Below are positions 60,438-64,000 of a stretch of DNA of 64,000 nucleotides, one piece after another. The DNA is from Rhynchopus sp. YZ270_cl-10 (taxonomy: Eukaryota > Euglenozoa > Diplonemea > Diplonemida > Diplonemidae), in contig OZ037854.1 of the NCBI GenBank assembly GCA_964035575.1, positions 930,001 to 994,000 of the forward strand, given 5' to 3'. A model generated the notes under the pieces. The model searched no databases. It saw only the letters and a list, made by a program, of their open reading frames with translations, and was not told the origin of the DNA. A program made the translations under genes and the position numbers. The number at the start of each line of letters is the position of its first letter. Position 1 is the first letter of the stretch.

Positions 60438-63146
60438 ATGGAGATTGCTGTGCACAGCAGTGATGTGAGCGAGGTGCAGTTTGTCCCCGTCGGGATGGAC
60501 GACACTGTGGAGGAGGTCCGCCAGCGTGTTGCGGAGCTGCCGAGCTTCGCAGGGCGGGTGGTCACACTGCATGCTGAGGGGGTGCTGCTGGAGACAGGCC
60601 CGTTCAGTGCGACGGGCATCGAGGATGGGGGTGCAGTGCAGGTGCAGACCACCCACGTTGACGAGGACACAACACTGGAGAAGCAGTTTCTGGAGGCCTG
60701 CAAGGAGCTTGACAAAAAGGAGCCTGACATGACTCTTCTCGTGCAGCAGTTGTCTCTTCTGGAGCGTCGGTGGGTTGCTTCGGAACGCACACAGACCAAG
60801 ACTAAGATGGTGCACTTACTGAGCAACACGGTTGAGAAGGAGGAAATCACGGTTGAGGAAGATGACAACGGTAACACAGATGAGGAGGATGACGATACAG
60901 TTATGATGGATGACGGCACAGATGAGGATGAGGAGGAGGACGAGGAATATCAGGAGGCGGACAACACGGTGCAGCCGGGCTTACGTTGGGAATATGTTTC
61001 TACAAAGTGCAAGAAGCTTGCGGCAGCCTTGCAGGAGGCAGGCTTCGACGTCTGCTGTGTGAAGATTACCTGCGCTGATGACGACTGCTACCTCTTCCAT
61101 AGACGTGGCCCCCGTTACTACGACGATTCCGATGATGAGTCCTCCGAAGGTTGTTACTTTGGCGACAGCGACTTCAGTGGCTCCTTAGGATCTAGTGTGG
61201 AGGACTACGAAGTGACCGCCTCCTGCTGGCCTGACGAGGCAGGTCCCCCTCAGAATGTCAAAGCGTTGCTCCCTCTGGACTCTGTGACTCGAGACGATTT
61301 TGTGATGCCGAACGTCTCCTACTACCTGGACACCGAGACGGCCTTGGTCTTCTGGCCGCGGAGGTGGCGTGCGAAGCACATCAGATGTGACGATTCGTTT
61401 GCTCTTCTTGAGGAAGCCTGCAGGGGTGTGTTCGACCCGAAGGACCTGGGGTGTGCCGACATTGTTGCACTGCAGGAGGTGTGTGCCGCGTCTGTTGTGG
61501 CGTGGACACCCTCGCTGCGGGCCACAATGCTTGAGTGTGTCAGCCAACCGTCGATGCCTGGGCCTGCAGCAGCCGCGTTTCTGACGGACCACTTCACACT
61601 GTCAACAATCTTTGAAGCAGAAGTGGCCTCCCTCGAGCGTCTCCTGCAACGCGACACCCCAGCCATCAACACCGCATTCCTCAACGTCTTCCAGGTCTAC
61701 CGTGGTATGGAGAAGGCAGGCTGTGCGGCTGACGTGCTGCTCCGATTGGCGAAGAAGGGGGTCAACACAGCACTGCTCAAACGCTGTGCGGATGGTGTCG
61801 CAACATCACGTGCAGAGTGCAACAGAGGAATCAAGACATACGCACCGAAGAGCAAACTAGTCACACACTTCATCGTCACGATCCTGCGGCTTCTGTTGCA
61901 CCTCGACATGAAGGCGGAGATGGAGACAATGGTGGAACAGATTCGAAAGAACAACAAGAAGTATCGCGTTGTACCTGTTGCTGGGGCGGCGTTAGCTTTG
62001 ATGGACGACGCTGCGACTGTGGAAGCTTCGGCGAGTCTTGTGAAGATTGTGCAGTCACGTCTGAAACGGAAGGACGTTCTGAAGAAGGTACTAGAGCGGC
62101 ATGTTGAGTCCGAAGTGACAGTGCTTATGCGGTTTATTGCCTGCTGTGTGGACGCAGAGGAGGGCAAGGCACTGCTGAAGAAGGTGGCACGCTGCACGAA
62201 AATCATCCCCCGTTGTGCTGCTGTTCTGAAGGGTGCGCTGACGGCACTCAAGGGTGTGCCCGCACTCGGTGTTGCTCCGGTCTGTTTCCCTGCAGGAATG
62301 TGTCAGGAATGGGTGTGGAGCTGCTTGGCAAATGTAATTGGAAATTCCAGCAAAAGTAAAGGCGACGAAGTTTTACACATGAATAACTCCGAACAAAGGA
62401 TCTCTGTGACAATGTTCGTCACCGCCACCACCCTCCTGCAGCACCTTGGCGGTGGTGCTCCTGCTGTCCAGCAGCTCCTTGACACACCCATCTACACATC
62501 GCTCATGCAGGATCGCCGCACTATCATGATGATAGCAGATGCTGTCCACACGAACGTCAAACAGAGCACCACCCAGGACTTGTGTGGAGCTGTGCTTGAC
62601 GTGATCTACTCACGTTGCATCGACCGTCTTCACAAGACCTGCCCGGTCCTCCCAAAGAAACCGAAGAAAACGAAGACTTGGCGTCTTGATGACACACTCA
62701 GCGCACCCTGTTGTGACGACTGCCGAGAAGTCTGCAGGTTCTTCGCATCGGAGAATCACAAAGAAATAACAATTCGTGGACGCAACGTGACACGTGAAGG
62801 GCACGTCTCACAGCGTGTCCTCGCACTGCCTGGACAGGGCCACACCTTTAAGGCTGAGGTGCTTTCCTCCAAGAATGCGAAGGTGAGAGGTGTGCTGCAG
62901 ATTTGCAAGGTGCGGCGTGGACAGGCTGCCCCCGACAAGCTGCAACAGTACCAGCGGGATGAAGAAAATTATCGTCGTGTGCATACGTTCATTGAGCAAC
63001 TCGAAGCACGCAAGAGGGCACTTCCCAAAGAAGAGACACCACCCAGCACTGAACATGACCCTGATGCAGAAGAAGCCGTTCAAGACAGCCCTGGGGAGCC
63101 CCCCCTGAAGCGACGCAGGGTGGACACACAGGAGACACAAAACTAG
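60438..63146 (+). CDS. Array copy 9: Ubl-helical nuclear protein, tail alpha
   Basis: 902 residues. Ubl 1-71. Large acidic insertion at about 134-175 (TVEEDDNGNTDEEDDDTVMM, DEDEEEDEEYQEADNTVQPG) related to the insertion in copy 2, then a second Asp/Ser/Gly-rich variable stretch (YYDDSDDESSEG). Mid cassettes VFQVYRGMEKAGC and IYTSLMQDRRTI match copies 1 and 3. The Cys cluster is CCDDCREVC. It ends PLKRRRVDTQETQN (tail alpha). Confidence 0.75.
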   Translation: MEIAVHSSDVSEVQFVPVGMDDTVEEVRQRVAELPSFAGRVVTLHAEGVLLETGPFSATGIEDGGAVQVQTTHVDEDTTLEKQFLEACKELDKKEPDMTLLVQQLSLLERRWVASERTQTKTKMVHLLSNTVEKEEITVEEDDNGNTDEEDDDTVMMDDGTDEDEEEDEEYQEADNTVQPGLRWEYVSTKCKKLAAALQEAGFDVCCVKITCADDDCYLFHRRGPRYYDDSDDESSEGCYFGDSDFSGSLGSSVEDYEVTASCWPDEAGPPQNVKALLPLDSVTRDDFVMPNVSYYLDTETALVFWPRRWRAKHIRCDDSFALLEEACRGVFDPKDLGCADIVALQEVCAASVVAWTPSLRATMLECVSQPSMPGPAAAAFLTDHFTLSTIFEAEVASLERLLQRDTPAINTAFLNVFQVYRGMEKAGCAADVLLRLAKKGVNTALLKRCADGVATSRAECNRGIKTYAPKSKLVTHFIVTILRLLLHLDMKAEMETMVEQIRKNNKKYRVVPVAGAALALMDDAATVEASASLVKIVQSRLKRKDVLKKVLERHVESEVTVLMRFIACCVDAEEGKALLKKVARCTKIIPRCAAVLKGALTALKGVPALGVAPVCFPAGMCQEWVWSCLANVIGNSSKSKGDEVLHMNNSEQRISVTMFVTATTLLQHLGGGAPAVQQLLDTPIYTSLMQDRRTIMMIADAVHTNVKQSTTQDLCGAVLDVIYSRCIDRLHKTCPVLPKKPKKTKTWRLDDTLSAPCCDDCREVCRFFASENHKEITIRGRNVTREGHVSQRVLALPGQGHTFKAEVLSSKNAKVRGVLQICKVRRGQAAPDKLQQYQRDEENYRRVHTFIEQLEARKRALPKEETPPSTEHDPDAEEAVQDSPGEPPLKRRRVDTQETQN

Positions 63147-63814
63147 GGTGCTGCTGTGATGTGAAGAATTATTCCAGGAAAAAGGCGGGAAATAGGTGCG
63201 TTCTGGCCGTCTTGTGTGGATGCGGTCACATTTGTAATGCAGACGAAGGCTGTATGACACGTGTACAGATGAAACATATATCATCATGCAGGCTTCAGCA
63301 TGCCTGACGCACGAAACGTGAAGTGTCTCACCTTGTGTGTTTCTTCCCGTTTGCCACCTTACGTATCGATGAGCACTAATATAGATGATATAGACGAGCA
63401 GAAGTAGTAACGGACGGAGATCGTGGAGGTGCCGGCTACTGACAGGCCATTTGTGTGGTGCATGACCGTTGACAGAGTCTCAAACCAACAATGCACGGAT
63501 ACATGGCCGTATTTCAGATTAGATACCAAAAGAACAAAACTAAAGAAAGTTGTTCAAGAACGTTTCTGCACACAAAGCTGTGGTTGCAAACCAGTTGAAG
63601 ATGAAGGCGTACTGAAAAGGGGGTAAAGGATCCTCTGCATTCCGTGCATATGGACAAAAGCACTCCTTGGACAACAGTGTTTATTAGAAACCGAAAAAGA
63701 AACCCAGACCCCCTCCATTTCATTGCTTCCCCTTTGCACCCCCGACCCCTCCCTTCACACTTACTCACATATGGCCCACCCAGAATGCACAAAAGCGCAT
63801 TGTCATAATACAAC
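63147..63814. other. Spacer between array copies 9 and 10
   Basis: 0.67 kb. A diverged version of the 'gaaggctgtatg...acgtgtacagatg' block (63246 on), then GAGGTGCCGGCTACTGACAG as before copy 5, then the full upstream module (63640 on). No gene. Confidence 0.6.
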
Positions 63815-64000
63815 ATGGAGATTGCTGTGCACAGCAGCGATGTGAGCGAGGTGCAGTTTGTCCCCGTCGGGATGGACGACACTGTGGAGGAGGTCCGCCA
63901 GCGTGTTGCGGAGCTGCCGAGCTTCGCAGGGCGGGTGTTCACACTGCATGCTGAGGGGGTGCTGCTGGAGACAGGCCCGTTCAGTGCGACGGGCATTGAG
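63815..64000 (+). CDS. Array copy 10, N-terminal part only (cut by window edge)
   Basis: 62 codons of the ubiquitin-like domain, starting MEIAVHSSDVSEVQF, same as copies 1 and 5 (FTLHAEGVLLE variant) over the visible part. The array therefore continues beyond the window. Confidence 0.8.
   Translation, partial: MEIAVHSSDVSEVQFVPVGMDDTVEEVRQRVAELPSFAGRVFTLHAEGVLLETGPFSATGIE

Noticed and set aside
28153-64000. Retroelement or virus-derived origin of the array
   Set aside because: I see no reverse transcriptase, integrase, capsid or long terminal repeats in or around the units, and the unit spacers behave as ordinary tandem duplications.

Overview
The window is nuclear DNA of a single-celled eukaryote. 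Several genes are cut by short GT-AG introns with a GTATG-type donor and a T-rich acceptor. Exons are GC-rich, while the intergenic and intronic DNA is full of T/A homopolymers, short structured repeats and small inverted-repeat transposons. Every gene I can support lies on the + strand. Together with pyrimidine tracts plus AG just upstream of some starts, this would fit a euglenozoan (for example diplonemid-like) layout, but that placement is only a suggestion; I see no rRNA, tRNA or spliced-leader gene to fix it.

Region 1 (1-28 kb) holds six single genes. They are a compact Rab3GAP catalytic-subunit homologue (2482-4823, 3 exons); a long coiled-coil protein with a C-terminal galactose-binding-like beta-sandwich (6330-9010, 3 exons); a secreted/type I membrane VWA-Cache protein (14913-16838); a short paralogue of it that kept the signal peptide, membrane segment and tail but has no VWA head (18455-18886); a membrane protein with a propeller-like ectodomain (22076-24832, 4 exons); and a 134-residue two-exon gene enclosed in an inverted-repeat element (25103-25574). 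Between them lie families of hairpin repeats, an 8-bp minisatellite and several foldback elements.

Region 2 (28-64 kb, running off the right edge) is a tandem array of ten copies of one intronless gene of 827-972 codons: eight open copies, one broken copy and one cut by the window edge. Each protein starts with a ubiquitin-like domain. A hypervariable, often acidic segment follows, then a long conserved helical region, a Cys cluster and a PLKRRRV nuclear-localisation-like motif. The part after the ubiquitin-like domain resembles, from memory, the C-terminal two thirds of fungal/protist 2OG-Fe(II) oxygenase-like proteins, but no HxD...H catalytic centre is present. Three alternative C-terminal tails occur. 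One of them (copy 8, with a detached remnant behind copy 3) ends in a textbook PCNA-binding PIP box. The roughly 100 bp before each start and the ubiquitin-like domain are almost identical in all copies, whereas the middle is hypervariable and the rest is a mosaic of a few alternative cassettes, the pattern expected from gene conversion acting on a diversifying family. The spacers carry TA-flanked and TTAA-flanked DNA transposons; homologous uninserted spacers elsewhere in the array show the pre-insertion state.
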